32,841 nucleotides of DNA. Origin: Burkholderiaceae bacterium (lineage in GTDB: Bacteria; Pseudomonadota; Gammaproteobacteria; Burkholderiales; Burkholderiaceae). How positions within the stretch are numbered: position 1 is the first letter of the stretch; each line of letters begins with the position of its first letter. Below the pieces are notes generated by a model. The model was given only the letters and a program-made list of their open reading frames with translations, did not search any database and was not told the DNA's origin. The stretch covers positions 1-32,841 of the forward strand of contig CANFRA010000015.1 in the NCBI GenBank assembly GCA_947449305.1, in the 5' to 3' direction. Below, one piece after another: positions 7,322-16,495 of this stretch. The position numbers were made by a program, and so were the translations under genes.

Positions 7322-8854
7322 TTGTTTGATCTGCATTCTGGTAAGGCCCATCGAAGTGCAAATGCGTTGGCACTCTTCACGCTTTCGGTTTTAGGTACCC
7401 TCATTGCTTTAGCAGCCGAACTGCCATATGGTGGCTGGATACAGATCCCCTTGCTCAGCATTCTTTGGTGGCGACTTAGCCTACTAAAAGATTGCTCACT
7501 CAAACAGTATTTTTTCTATAGCCTCACATTTGGTATTGGCTACTTTGTTGCGGGGCTTTGGTGGCTCTATATCAGCCTACATGATGTAGGCGGTATGAAT
7601 TTTTTACTCTCCTGCATGGCGGTTTTTTTACTCTCGACGTATGTTGCTGTCTATTTCTCTATAGCCTGTTTATCAATAAGGCTCTTTAAATCCTCTTATG
7701 TATCGGGTCTATTGTTAGCTTCTAGTTGGGTGCTCGGCGAATACCTACGCGAAGAAATATTTACAGGCTTTCCATGGATGGGTTTTGCAGAGACACAAGT
7801 CAATGGGCCTTTTGCATCCATGGCGACTTACCTAGGTGGGCTGGCATGCACCTTTTTGGTCATCTGGACTTCTTGGGAAATTTTTCAACTCAAACAGCGC
7901 CTCAAAATTGGTTTCATTAGCATTGCTGCTGTCCTGACGATTTCGCAGTTAGCAGGATTTGTTTCTTTTACTCAACCCCTCGGCGAGCCTATTAGTATTC
8001 GTCTAATACAGGGGAATTTTGAGCAAAGCCTGAAATTCAATCCACTAGAAATCAACCGGCAAATTGATTTCTACGCTAGTGAAATCAAGAGACAGAAGGC
8101 CGATCTTGTCATCATTCCTGAAACCGCATTTCCATGGCCTCAAAATAATCTTCCAGTTGGCTTGATGAATTACTTACAAGATTTCTCAAATAGCAGTTCA
8201 AGCAATCTTCTTCTTGGTTTGATCGGTGAATTAAGAACTGGTAAGGGCTTGCAGTACACCAACCGGGCAACTGGCCTATCCCCAAATGCCGCTCCATACC
8301 AATACGATAAATCTCACTTAGTACCATTTGGTGAATTTATTCCACCAGGCTTTCAGTGGTTTGTCCAAGCCTTCAACGTACCGATGAGCGACTTCGCTAG
8401 AGGAAGCCTTCAGCAAGAGCCCTTTAAGATTGCACTTAAAGATCGGCCTGCGATTTATGCTGCCATAACGATTTGTTATGAGGACGTATTTGGTGGCGAG
8501 CTAGCTTCTCGCATTCAGAATAGTGAAGCGCCCGTTAACTTGCTGATTAATATGACCAACCTTGCCTGGTTTGGACAATCACAAGCCCCCACACAGCAAT
8601 TGCGCTTATCCCAAATGCGCTCACTTGAAACAGGTTTACCAGCCCTACGCGCTACAAACACTGGCATTACTGCAGTCTTGGGTGCCGATGGCAAGATACT
8701 TGCAGCCCTCCCCGAATTTACTCAAGCAAGTTTAAGCGCCCAGGTCCAGCCATACGCAGGTAAAACGCCTTATGTCATTTGGGGTAATTTGCCAATTTTG
8801 AGCATTTCCTGCCTCCTGCTGATCTGGGGCCTGATTCGTCATCGACGTTTTTAG
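7322..8854 (+). CDS. lnt: Apolipoprotein N-acyltransferase
   Basis: An inner-membrane enzyme that adds the third acyl chain to lipoproteins. Of 510 residues, about the first 215 contain hydrophobic helices and the rest is a nitrilase-like domain, with a last helix near 490. The catalytic triad is complete: E267 (IIPETAFPWP), K330 (YDKSHLVPFGEF) and C385 (ITICYEDVF). VQGN/IQGNFEQSLKF before the domain and TNLAWFGQS after it fit the family. No ATG occurs in frame before residue 92, and TTG 7322 is the only plausible start, just eight bases after corC. Ribosome-site match is weak, so translation may depend on coupling with corC. Confidence 0.95.
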   Translation: MFDLHSGKAHRSANALALFTLSVLGTLIALAAELPYGGWIQIPLLSILWWRLSLLKDCSLKQYFFYSLTFGIGYFVAGLWWLYISLHDVGGMNFLLSCMAVFLLSTYVAVYFSIACLSIRLFKSSYVSGLLLASSWVLGEYLREEIFTGFPWMGFAETQVNGPFASMATYLGGLACTFLVIWTSWEIFQLKQRLKIGFISIAAVLTISQLAGFVSFTQPLGEPISIRLIQGNFEQSLKFNPLEINRQIDFYASEIKRQKADLVIIPETAFPWPQNNLPVGLMNYLQDFSNSSSSNLLLGLIGELRTGKGLQYTNRATGLSPNAAPYQYDKSHLVPFGEFIPPGFQWFVQAFNVPMSDFARGSLQQEPFKIALKDRPAIYAAITICYEDVFGGELASRIQNSEAPVNLLINMTNLAWFGQSQAPTQQLRLSQMRSLETGLPALRATNTGITAVLGADGKILAALPEFTQASLSAQVQPYAGKTPYVIWGNLPILSISCLLLIWGLIRHRRF

Positions 8855-8860
8855 TCATTT

Positions 8861-8891
8861 TTGACTCTAGACCCTGCTAGCCATGTAAAAT
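8861..8891 (+). promoter_or_regulatory. Candidate promoter of the glyQ operon
   Basis: TTGACT (8861-8866) and TAAAAT (8886-8891) with a 19-base spacer, just after the lnt stop. Transcription would start near 8898, giving a leader of about 16 bases that holds CCAGG seven bases before the glyQ ATG. Confidence 0.4.
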
Positions 8892-8913
8892 CAACGGCTT
8901 AGCCAGGTTAATC

Positions 8914-9798
8914 ATGCTTACTTTTCAGCAAATCATTCTCAAACTTCAAGATTATTGGGACCAACAAGGTTGCGCCCTATTGCAGCCCATCGACCTTGAG
9001 GTTGGCGCAGGCACATCGCATACTGCAACCTTTCTTCGCGCTATTGGTCCAGAGCCTTGGAAAGCAGCTTATGTACAACCGTCCCGCCGACCTAAAGATG
9101 GTCGCTATGGTGAGAATCCAAACCGCCTACAACATTACTACCAGTATCAAGTTGTTCTAAAGCCGGCCCCTGAAAATATTCTGGAACTCTATCTTGGGTC
9201 ACTGGCCGCATTAGGCCTTGATCTCAAAGAAAATGATGTGCGTTTTGTAGAAGATGATTGGGAGAATCCCACTCTAGGCGCTTGGGGTTTAGGTTGGGAG
9301 GTTTGGTTAAACGGCATGGAGGTAACTCAGTTCACTTATTTCCAACAAGTAGGCGGCTTAGATTGCAAGCCAGTGCTTGGTGAAATTACTTACGGCATCG
9401 AACGCTTGGCTATGTATATCCAGAATTGCTCAAATGTTTATGACCTCGTTTGGGCAGACGGAATTTCTTATGGTGATGTGTATCATCAAAATGAAGTTGA
9501 GCAATCTTGCTACAACTTTGAACACTCAAACACTGAATTTCTATTTGCAAACTTTACAAATTATGAGAGTGAAGCAAAACGCTTGATGGAAGTACCGCTT
9601 GCTCTACCAGCCTATGAGATGGTTCTGAAGGCGGCACATACCTTCAATTTACTAGATGCACGTGGTGCTATTTCAGTCACTGAACGTGCAGCCTATATTG
9701 GCCGTATTCGCAACCTTTCTCGCTCAGTAGCTCAAGCCTATTTTGAGTCTCGTGAAAAGCTAGGCTTCCCAATGTGTCAACCCCAAGCTAAGGCTTAG
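8914..9798 (+). CDS. glyQ: Glycyl-tRNA synthetase alpha subunit
   Basis: The 294-residue catalytic subunit of the bacterial alpha2-beta2 glycyl-tRNA synthetase. The start [20 protein letters not shown] is typical, and motifs such as [39 protein letters not shown] and [20 protein letters not shown] follow in the expected order; the last forms part of the ATP/aminoacyl-adenylate site. Length matches the family. It forms an operon with glyS, which begins 24 bases downstream, then gmhB and plsC. AGG lies seven bases before the ATG. Nothing unusual. Confidence 0.98.
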   Translation: MLTFQQIILKLQDYWDQQGCALLQPIDLEVGAGTSHTATFLRAIGPEPWKAAYVQPSRRPKDGRYGENPNRLQHYYQYQVVLKPAPENILELYLGSLAALGLDLKENDVRFVEDDWENPTLGAWGLGWEVWLNGMEVTQFTYFQQVGGLDCKPVLGEITYGIERLAMYIQNCSNVYDLVWADGISYGDVYHQNEVEQSCYNFEHSNTEFLFANFTNYESEAKRLMEVPLALPAYEMVLKAAHTFNLLDARGAISVTERAAYIGRIRNLSRSVAQAYFESREKLGFPMCQPQAKA

Positions 9799-9822
9799 GC
9801 TCCAGATGCCAGTAACTTATTT

Positions 9823-11961
9823 ATGAGCACAACCAATTCACCTTCTCAGTCTGCTACTTTATTAATTGAAGTATTCACCGAAGAATTGCCTCCTAAGTCA
9901 CTACGTCGCTTAGGTGATGCTTTTAGTGAAGGCATCTTTGCTGCTTTGAAGTCTGCTGGATTAGTCAATGAAGCGTCGCAAGCAACCAGCTTTGCTACAC
10001 CACGTCGCTTAGCAGTTCAAATTAGCAATGTTCTTGATCAAGCGCCCGACTATCCAGTACGCGAAAAGCTACTCCCGACTAGCATTGCTTTTGATGTCCA
10101 AGGAAAAGCGACGCCGCCTTTGCTAAAAAAATTAGGTGCACTTGGCTATGGTGAGATTGATATCACCACTCTTGAGAAATCTGGCGAAGGTAAAAATGAA
10201 GCGCTCTACCTTAACGTGATTGCCAAGGGTGCAGCACTAGAACACACTGCACAAACAGCGCTTGAGCAAACGCTTAGTAAATTGCCAATTGCCAAAATGA
10301 TGCACTATCAAGTGTTACAGAAAGATGGTCAATTAGCCGATGTTCAATTTGCACGACCAGCCCACCGCATTATTGCTTTGCACGGTAATAAAACTCTGAA
10401 CATTAGTAGCTTAGGTATTAATGCAGGTAACCAAACAGAGGGGCATCGCTTCCTGGCGCCTGGCAATGTCACTATAGTCACTGCAGATAGCTATGAAAAT
10501 GAATTGCAAATCAAAGCCAAGGTAATTCCTGGTTTTAATCAGCGTAGAGCCCAAATTGAAACGGCTCTTCTAAAGGCTGCCGGTAGCGATCTCGTCTTAA
10601 TGCCTGATAGCTTGTTGGATGAAGTGACTGCTTTGGTTGAGTGGCCAGCCATTTACGAATGCCACTTTGATCAAGAATTCTTGGAAGTACCGCAAGAATG
10701 CTTAATTTTGACTATGCAGACTAATCAAAAATACTTTGCATTGACTGATAAACAAGGAAAATTACGTAATCGCTTTTTAATTGTTTCTAATATTGAAACT
10801 ACTAAACCAGACGCCATTATCTCTGGTAATGAAAGGGTTGTACGTCCACGCCTTGCGGATGCCCGTTTCTTTTTCCAACAAGATCAAAAACGTTCTTTAG
10901 CTTCCCGTGTTGCTGATCTTGCTAAGGTGGTTTATCACAATCAATTAGGCAATCAGCTTGAGCGTACCAAGCGGGTTCAAGGTCTTGCTGTAGGTATTGC
11001 GAAAAAGCTTCATTCTGACGAAAAGCTAGCAAGTTGTGCTGCAGAGATTGCCAAGACTGACTTATTAACTGATATGGTTGGCGAGTTCCCAGAACTGCAA
11101 GGCATCATGGGCCGCTACTACGCAATACATGATGGTGAAAATCCTGAAGTTGCTGCCGCTTGCAGTGAACACTATATGCCACGCTTTGCGGGTGATGCCT
11201 TGCCACAGACGGTAACCGGAACAATCTTAGCTATTGCCGATAAGCTAGAAACTCTTGTTGGCATTTGGGGTGTTGGACTAGCGCCCACTGGCGATAAAGA
11301 TCCCTATGCGCTACGTCGTCATGCTTTAGGCATTTGCCGTCTACTCTTGGAAAAGAATCTCCCCTTGAGTTTGCCTGAATTAATTGAGTTAGCTCGTTCA
11401 CAGTTCCCTCAAAAAGATGTGCAAGAAAAAGCAAATACTGCTGCCATCTATGAATTCATCATCGATCGCTTACGTACTTATCTCCGTGATCAGTCTGTCG
11501 CCAGCAAGTCATTTACTAGCGCTGAAATAGATGCTGTTCTTAGCCAAGAACCCGCACAAATTAATGACTTAATTCAACGTTTAACTGCTTTGCGTGAATT
11601 TAATGCTTTACCCGAAGCGGCTCAACTTGCTGCCGCAAATAAACGGATTAGCAATATTCTGAAGAAAACAACTACGCCAATTCCAGCAAGCTGCTCTAGT
11701 AAGTTATTGCAAATCCCTGCGGAAGCCAGTCTTCAAAAGGCTTTAGAAAGCATTGCCCCTGCGCTTAATGCTGCCTATGAAAAGCGTCAATTTGTTGAAC
11801 TCTTAAAAGCTCTGGTTGCCCTGAGTACGCCGATTGATCAGTTCTTTGCTGACGTAATGGTGATGGATCCTAATCCAGAGTTACGCGATAACCGCTTAGC
11901 TCTTCTGCAACAACTTCACCAGAAAATGAATCTCGTTGCCGACCTCGGCAAATTAGCATGA
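9823..11961 (+). CDS. glyS: Glycyl-tRNA synthetase beta subunit
   Basis: The 712-residue tRNA-binding partner of GlyQ. It opens with LLIEVFTEELPPKSLRRLGDAF, then FATPRRLAVQI, the HD-like region around SGNERVVRPRLADARFFFQQD, and GVGLAPTGDKDPYALRRHALG; the C-terminal third is the anticodon-binding helical domain. Length is usual for the family. The start codon ATG 9823 has no clear Shine-Dalgarno sequence. Its stop overlaps the gmhB start by four bases (ATGA), so translation is probably coupled. Confidence 0.98.
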   Translation: MSTTNSPSQSATLLIEVFTEELPPKSLRRLGDAFSEGIFAALKSAGLVNEASQATSFATPRRLAVQISNVLDQAPDYPVREKLLPTSIAFDVQGKATPPLLKKLGALGYGEIDITTLEKSGEGKNEALYLNVIAKGAALEHTAQTALEQTLSKLPIAKMMHYQVLQKDGQLADVQFARPAHRIIALHGNKTLNISSLGINAGNQTEGHRFLAPGNVTIVTADSYENELQIKAKVIPGFNQRRAQIETALLKAAGSDLVLMPDSLLDEVTALVEWPAIYECHFDQEFLEVPQECLILTMQTNQKYFALTDKQGKLRNRFLIVSNIETTKPDAIISGNERVVRPRLADARFFFQQDQKRSLASRVADLAKVVYHNQLGNQLERTKRVQGLAVGIAKKLHSDEKLASCAAEIAKTDLLTDMVGEFPELQGIMGRYYAIHDGENPEVAAACSEHYMPRFAGDALPQTVTGTILAIADKLETLVGIWGVGLAPTGDKDPYALRRHALGICRLLLEKNLPLSLPELIELARSQFPQKDVQEKANTAAIYEFIIDRLRTYLRDQSVASKSFTSAEIDAVLSQEPAQINDLIQRLTALREFNALPEAAQLAAANKRISNILKKTTTPIPASCSSKLLQIPAEASLQKALESIAPALNAAYEKRQFVELLKALVALSTPIDQFFADVMVMDPNPELRDNRLALLQQLHQKMNLVADLGKLA

Positions 11962-12530
11962 GCCTGAGCTCTTCTAAACTGATTATTCTTGATCGCGATG
12001 GCGTGATCAATGAAGACCGAGATGATTATGTGAAATCTGTTGATGAATGGATTCCGCTACCCGGTAGCTTAGAAGCAATAGCGCTACTAAATCAAGCGGG
12101 CTATCAAATAGCCATTGCTACCAATCAATCTGGTTTATCCAGAGGTTATTTTGCGATTAATGATTTGCATGCTATGCACACCAAGATGGATAAACTCCTG
12201 CAGCCATTAGGCGGTCACATTGATAGCATCTTTTTTTGCCCACATGTAGATTCTCATGGCTGCGATTGTCGCAAGCCTGCTCCTGGCCTCATTAAAGAGA
12301 TTGCCTTACGCTATAAAAAATTGGATAGTACTCAACCCCTTTTAGGTGTTCCCATTGTTGGCGATTCTTTGCGCGATCTACAAGCTGGTATTGCCCTAGG
12401 TGCTTCACCCCATTTAGTTCTCACTGGCAAAGGTCAAAAAACCATAGAACAGGGCAACTTACCTGAAGGCACACAGATTCATGCCGATCTCATGGCCTTC
12501 GCAAACGCACTCCTAGAAAGCAAGGCTTAG
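11958..12530 (+). CDS. gmhB: D-glycero-beta-D-manno-heptose-1,7-bisphosphate 7-phosphatase
   Basis: A 190-residue HAD-family phosphatase of the ADP-heptose pathway that feeds LPS inner-core synthesis. HAD motif I is LDRDGVIN with D12 as nucleophile and D14 as acid/base. Motif II is ATNQSG, motif III the lysine in RKPAPG, and motif IV VGDSLRDLQAG. A zinc loop, CPHVDSHGCDC (C94, H96, C102, C104), is diagnostic of GmhB against other HAD phosphatases. It is coupled to glyS by an ATGA overlap and followed after seven bases by plsC. No other heptose gene lies in the window. Confidence 0.93.
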   Translation: MSLSSSKLIILDRDGVINEDRDDYVKSVDEWIPLPGSLEAIALLNQAGYQIAIATNQSGLSRGYFAINDLHAMHTKMDKLLQPLGGHIDSIFFCPHVDSHGCDCRKPAPGLIKEIALRYKKLDSTQPLLGVPIVGDSLRDLQAGIALGASPHLVLTGKGQKTIEQGNLPEGTQIHADLMAFANALLESKA

Positions 12531-12537
12531 AGACAGA

Positions 12538-13272
12538 ATGATTTATTTACGCTCTACCCTCTTTGCTTTATTTCTACTCATCTTTACCCCGATTTGGTCA
12601 GTGTTATGCATGCTGGCATTTCCTTTTTTGAGTTCAGAAAACCGCTATAGCTTTATCGGCCTTTGGAACAAAGTGGTTATTTGGCTTTTGTGGCATCTAT
12701 GTAATATCTGCTATGAAATTCGTGGCATGGAGCATATGCGCGCAGTACTAGACCAACCAGTCGTCATACTTAGCAAACATCAATCTGCTTACGAAACGAT
12801 TGCTTATATTGCCCTTCTTCCTAAGCAGCTTTGCTTCGTCTTTAAACGCGAGTTACTTTGGATTCCATTTTTCGGTTGGGCATTAGCTTTACTTAAGATG
12901 ATTCACATTAATCGTGCTAATAAACAAACAGCAGCGCTTTCAGTTGCTAGCCAGGGTCGCAAACGCCTGAGCGAAGGCAAGTGGATCATGCTTTTCCCAG
13001 AGGGTACTAGAACACCGCGGGGCTCAACTAAACCTTATCGTAAAGGTGGTGCCCGCCTTGCAAGCGCTACTGGTGCATTAGTCATCCCTATTGCACATAA
13101 TGCTGGTAATTTCTGGCCGAAAAACAGCTTTTTAAAGCGCCCTGGCACAGTGATCTTTTCTATTGGCCCAGCGATTGTTTCTGAGGGTAAGTCAGGCGAA
13201 GAATTGCAACAAGAAGTTGAGGGTTGGATCGAATCTGAAATGCGGATGATTGATCCAGGCGCTTATAAATAA
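12538..13272 (+). CDS. plsC: 1-acyl-sn-glycerol-3-phosphate acyltransferase
   Basis: A 244-residue membrane-bound acyltransferase that makes phosphatidic acid from lysophosphatidic acid. An N-terminal hydrophobic segment covers about 4-30. The catalytic block reads SKHQSAYET (H81), where the usual HX4D motif has E86 in place of aspartate. FKRELLWIPFFGW is block II, and FPEGTR (153-158) is the glycerol-phosphate binding block III; PIAHNAG follows as block IV. It is the last gene of the glyQ operon and ends six bases from the convergent rsmA. The acyltransferase call is firm. Exact acyl and acceptor preference cannot be read from sequence. Confidence 0.92.
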   Translation: MIYLRSTLFALFLLIFTPIWSVLCMLAFPFLSSENRYSFIGLWNKVVIWLLWHLCNICYEIRGMEHMRAVLDQPVVILSKHQSAYETIAYIALLPKQLCFVFKRELLWIPFFGWALALLKMIHINRANKQTAALSVASQGRKRLSEGKWIMLFPEGTRTPRGSTKPYRKGGARLASATGALVIPIAHNAGNFWPKNSFLKRPGTVIFSIGPAIVSEGKSGEELQQEVEGWIESEMRMIDPGAYK

Positions 13273-13278
13273 CAATAT

Positions 13279-14055
13279 CTAAGAGGCTAAAACTTTAGCC
13301 CAATCAATATAGCGCTCTACCGCAATATCCTGAGCTCTAGCTTTTAACTCAATTTCAGTCAAACCTAATCTCTCTGCAAACGCTTGTAAATTAGTACGCA
13401 GCATTTTTCTTCTTTGAGAAAAGGCTGCAGCAACTACCTGCTCTAAAGCGCTCCACTGAGTATTACTTAAATTAAAGTCTTTGCGTGGAATCATGCGAAC
13501 TACCGCAGAATTCACTTTTGGCTTTGGTTCAAAGGCTTCAGGTGGGACTTCCAGAACAAGTTCCATATCGTAGCGAGCTTGGAGCATCACAGATAACCTA
13601 CTGAAATCTGAGCTTCCCGCCTTTGCTACCATCCGCTCAACAACTTCAGCTTGCAACATGAATATTTGTTCATCAATTTGTGATGCGGCTGAAACAAGGT
13701 GGAACAATAATGGCGAAGAGATGTTGTAAGGCAAATTACCCACTACCTTACAGAACCCTTTTTTATTAGAGCGATTCTTAGCCCACTCTAGAAAATTAAA
13801 CTGTAAGGCATCGCCTTCGATGACTGTCAAGTTATTGAGGTTTTGTTCCTTCCAATAAGCCACTAAGTCACGGTCAATTTCGAGAAGATCGAGTTGATCA
13901 AGATTTCTGAGTAAGGGCATGGTTAAAGCGCCAAGCCCAGGGCCAATCTCAATCACATGCATATCTGGGCCGGGATTAATTAAAGCTACGATCGAATAAA
14001 TAATTCCGTCATCTTGCAAAAAATTTTGCCCAAAACGTTTGCGTGCACGATGCAT
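13279..14055 (-). CDS. rsmA: 16S rRNA (adenine1518-N6/adenine1519-N6)-dimethyltransferase
   Basis: A 258-residue SAM-dependent enzyme (KsgA) that dimethylates two adjacent adenines near the 3' end of 16S rRNA late in 30S assembly. RKRFGQNFLQDD is the characteristic start. VIEIGPGLGALT is the SAM-binding motif I, and NLPYNISSPLLFH is the catalytic motif IV. AFSQRRKMLRTNL lies in the C-terminal RNA-binding part. It is the last gene of the lptD-surA-pdxA-rsmA operon, starting three bases after the pdxA stop, a layout shared with Escherichia coli. Convergent with plsC. Confidence 0.98.
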   Translation of the reverse strand: MHRARKRFGQNFLQDDGIIYSIVALINPGPDMHVIEIGPGLGALTMPLLRNLDQLDLLEIDRDLVAYWKEQNLNNLTVIEGDALQFNFLEWAKNRSNKKGFCKVVGNLPYNISSPLLFHLVSAASQIDEQIFMLQAEVVERMVAKAGSSDFSRLSVMLQARYDMELVLEVPPEAFEPKPKVNSAVVRMIPRKDFNLSNTQWSALEQVVAAAFSQRRKMLRTNLQAFAERLGLTEIELKARAQDIAVERYIDWAKVLAS

Positions 14056-14058
14056 TGC

Positions 14059-15069
14059 TTAGCTGATACTTCTTTTATTGAGAGCGAGCGTATAAGCTAA
14101 TCGGAGAGCTTCAAGCATGCTGCCAGAGTCAGCAATTCCTTGTCCAGCGATATCCAATGCAGTTCCATGGTCTACTGAGGTACGAATAATTGGCAGGCCC
14201 AAAGTAACATTTACACCGCCACCAAAGGTGACAAATTTAAACGGGGCCAATCCCTGATCGTGATACATCGCTATAAATGCATCAACATGCTCTAGTGCGG
14301 CGGCATCAAACATGGTATCCCCAGGATACGGCCCGGTAACGCTTATACCTTGCTGTTTAGCATCCTCAATAGCAGGCGCAATCATCTCAATTTCTTCACG
14401 CCCCAAATAACCCGATTCTCCAGCATGTGGATTTAAGCCGGCGACCCGAATCACCGGCTTAGCAATCGCAAACTTTGTACGTAAATCTTGATTTACGATC
14501 TGAATTGTTTCAAGCAAAAGCTCGTAACTAAGGGATACAGAAACCTCTTTCAAAGGAAGATGGGTGCTAACCAGAGCAACTCTGAAGTCCCTCTGAGATT
14601 TAATCCCTAAAAGACCAGCAGGCAATGGAGCACATAGCATCATAACGACATGCCGTGTATTGCAACGTTGCGCTAAATACTCTGTATGTCCAGTAAAAGG
14701 GATACCCGCACCATTGATTAAACTCTTTTGAACGGGCGCAGTAACCATTGCATCAAATTCTCCTTGAATACAAGCATCACTTGCTCGATTGAGAAGATTG
14801 AGTACATATTGAGCATTGGCTGGATTAAGTACCCCCGATGTTGCAATTGATGCAAGAGGAATTGACTCAATCTTAAGCTGATCTGATGCGTTTAGATTTG
14901 TTTTGAAATAATCTTTAAATAAGCTTGCATCGCCCAACAAAGTAATCTGCACATTAGGCTGCTCGCTCAAGAAGTCCCTGGCTGCAGCCAGAGAAACTTC
15001 AGGTCCGACACCGGCGGGATCTCCGGTGGTAATTACCAGTTTAACGAGGTGCGGCGCTGGCTGAATCAT
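14059..15069 (-). CDS. pdxA: 4-hydroxythreonine-4-phosphate dehydrogenase
   Basis: A 336-residue NAD-dependent, metal-binding enzyme of the DXP-dependent pyridoxal phosphate pathway. ITTGDPAGVGPEVSLAA marks the N-terminus. Metal-binding histidines lie in PFTGHTEYLA and AMYHDQGLAPFK. AGLNPHAGESGYLGREE and TSVDHGTALDIAG complete the family motifs. The ATG at 15069 lies inside the end of surA, with a 29-base overlap, and no later start would keep the GDPAG strand intact. Translation is therefore probably coupled to surA. Confidence 0.97.
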   Translation of the reverse strand: MIQPAPHLVKLVITTGDPAGVGPEVSLAAARDFLSEQPNVQITLLGDASLFKDYFKTNLNASDQLKIESIPLASIATSGVLNPANAQYVLNLLNRASDACIQGEFDAMVTAPVQKSLINGAGIPFTGHTEYLAQRCNTRHVVMMLCAPLPAGLLGIKSQRDFRVALVSTHLPLKEVSVSLSYELLLETIQIVNQDLRTKFAIAKPVIRVAGLNPHAGESGYLGREEIEMIAPAIEDAKQQGISVTGPYPGDTMFDAAALEHVDAFIAMYHDQGLAPFKFVTFGGGVNVTLGLPIIRTSVDHGTALDIAGQGIADSGSMLEALRLAYTLALNKRSIS

Positions 15070-16495
15070 CTACGTTCAAAATTTTGACAGTTGCTGTGTC
15101 ACGTAATTCACGAACCCAATCCTGGTAAGCCTGCTCGAATTTTCTTTCACGGATTGATGCACGAGCAAACTCGCGCTGCTTTTCTACAGTCAACTGAGCT
15201 TCACGACGCTCTAACACCTGAATCAAGTGCCAACCAAATTCAGATTTAACTGGATTACTCACTTCCCCAATCTGCAGTCGATTCATCGCCTGCTCAAACT
15301 CAGGAACTAAGTCTCCGGGACTCATCCAGCCCAAATTACCGCCATTTGGGGCTGACCCATCTTCAGAATATTTTTTAGCGAGCTCACCAAAATCAGCAGT
15401 TTTAGCGCGCGCTTGATCACGATAGCCCTGTAAACGTCTTTCAGCATCTTGATCGGTTAAACCAGCTCTATTTTTTAACAAAATATGGCGTGCCATCGTT
15501 TGGGTAATAGGAATATTTTGGGGTGTTGCAGATATAGGCTCTTGCGTTGTGGCTTGCTGAGTAGGGGCAGCGCTAATGGCGCGACGATCTAAAACCTTGA
15601 GCACGTGATATCCCGCTGGACTCTTAACTACGGCTCCAGCAACTTGTCCGCTCCCAGTATTCCGAATAGCCTCATAAAATAATTGTGGCAAGCGATCAGG
15701 AGAACGGTAACCCAAATCCTGAAATTTGATTTTAGGATTTGCTTTTGCAGCGGCGGCACCGAGCTGTAAAAAATCCATATCACCTTTTGCATCACGCAGT
15801 AAAACCTCAGCCTGCTTCTTGGCCTCAGCTTGAGCGCTGGCACCTGCGCCTGCATCCACTGGAATAAAAATCTGTGCAACATCAATTTCTTCGGGCGCCC
15901 CTTTTTCTGGGGGCGCGGAACGTAGCGCACCACCGCCAGCCATTGCGCGCATACGATCGGTAATAAAATTATCTATCTCCGCATCTGAAATCTTTATCTT
16001 TGCCTCTATTGAGCGCTCTCGATAGCGTGTAACAACAATATCTTCACGCAGAGTCTCTCTGTAACGCTCAAATGTTATGCCTGTGGCGAGTATTTTTGTC
16101 TTAAATTCAGCGTAACTTAAATTATTTTTGCTAGCAATATCACCAATAATTTTATCTAGCTCTTTATTGGCAACTACTATGCCTTCTTGCTCAGCATTTT
16201 GTAGCTGAATTTTTTCAATAATGAGACGATCTAAAACAAGCTGTCGCAAACTAGAGGTATCAGGCAATTTAGCACCCTGCTTCTGAAGAGCTGCAATTCG
16301 ATCGTCAATTTCTTTGCGAGTTACAAAACCTGTATTCACCACTGCAGCAACGCCATCAATATTACGAATCTTACTGTCTGATATATTGCCGGCCATTCGA
16401 GAATCCTGAGAGTAGGCTGTGCTAGCAAAAGTAAGAGCCCCCGCAAGAAGGGTCGCAGTCACAATCTGTTTCAAACGATTCCTACAAAGCATCAT
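15041..16495 (-). CDS. surA: Periplasmic chaperone and peptidyl-prolyl isomerase SurA
   Basis: A 484-residue periplasmic chaperone for outer-membrane beta-barrels. A signal peptide covers about 1-29 (TLLAGALTFASTAYSQ). The SurA N-terminal chaperone domain covers about 40-180. Two parvulin domains follow: the first, about 200-310, starts IDVAQIFIPV and carries an Ala/Gly-rich loop; the second, about 340-450, reads ARHILLKN... GGNLGWMSPGDLVPEF... SEFGWHLIQVLERR and looks intact. A Pro/Gln/Thr-rich linker near 315-335 separates them. The start overlaps the lptD stop (ATGATG over TGA), and GAGAA lies six bases before the first ATG. LptD is an established client of SurA-type chaperones, which fits this pairing. 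Confidence 0.97.
   Translation of the reverse strand: MMLCRNRLKQIVTATLLAGALTFASTAYSQDSRMAGNISDSKIRNIDGVAAVVNTGFVTRKEIDDRIAALQKQGAKLPDTSSLRQLVLDRLIIEKIQLQNAEQEGIVVANKELDKIIGDIASKNNLSYAEFKTKILATGITFERYRETLREDIVVTRYRERSIEAKIKISDAEIDNFITDRMRAMAGGGALRSAPPEKGAPEEIDVAQIFIPVDAGAGASAQAEAKKQAEVLLRDAKGDMDFLQLGAAAAKANPKIKFQDLGYRSPDRLPQLFYEAIRNTGSGQVAGAVVKSPAGYHVLKVLDRRAISAAPTQQATTQEPISATPQNIPITQTMARHILLKNRAGLTDQDAERRLQGYRDQARAKTADFGELAKKYSEDGSAPNGGNLGWMSPGDLVPEFEQAMNRLQIGEVSNPVKSEFGWHLIQVLERREAQLTVEKQREFARASIRERKFEQAYQDWVRELRDTATVKILNVDDSASAAPR

Noticed and set aside
13285..13300. Hairpin GGCTAA-AACT-TTAGCC at the plsC/rsmA convergence
   Set aside because: Only six pairs, inside the rsmA coding end, with no T-run on either side. 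Too weak to call a terminator.
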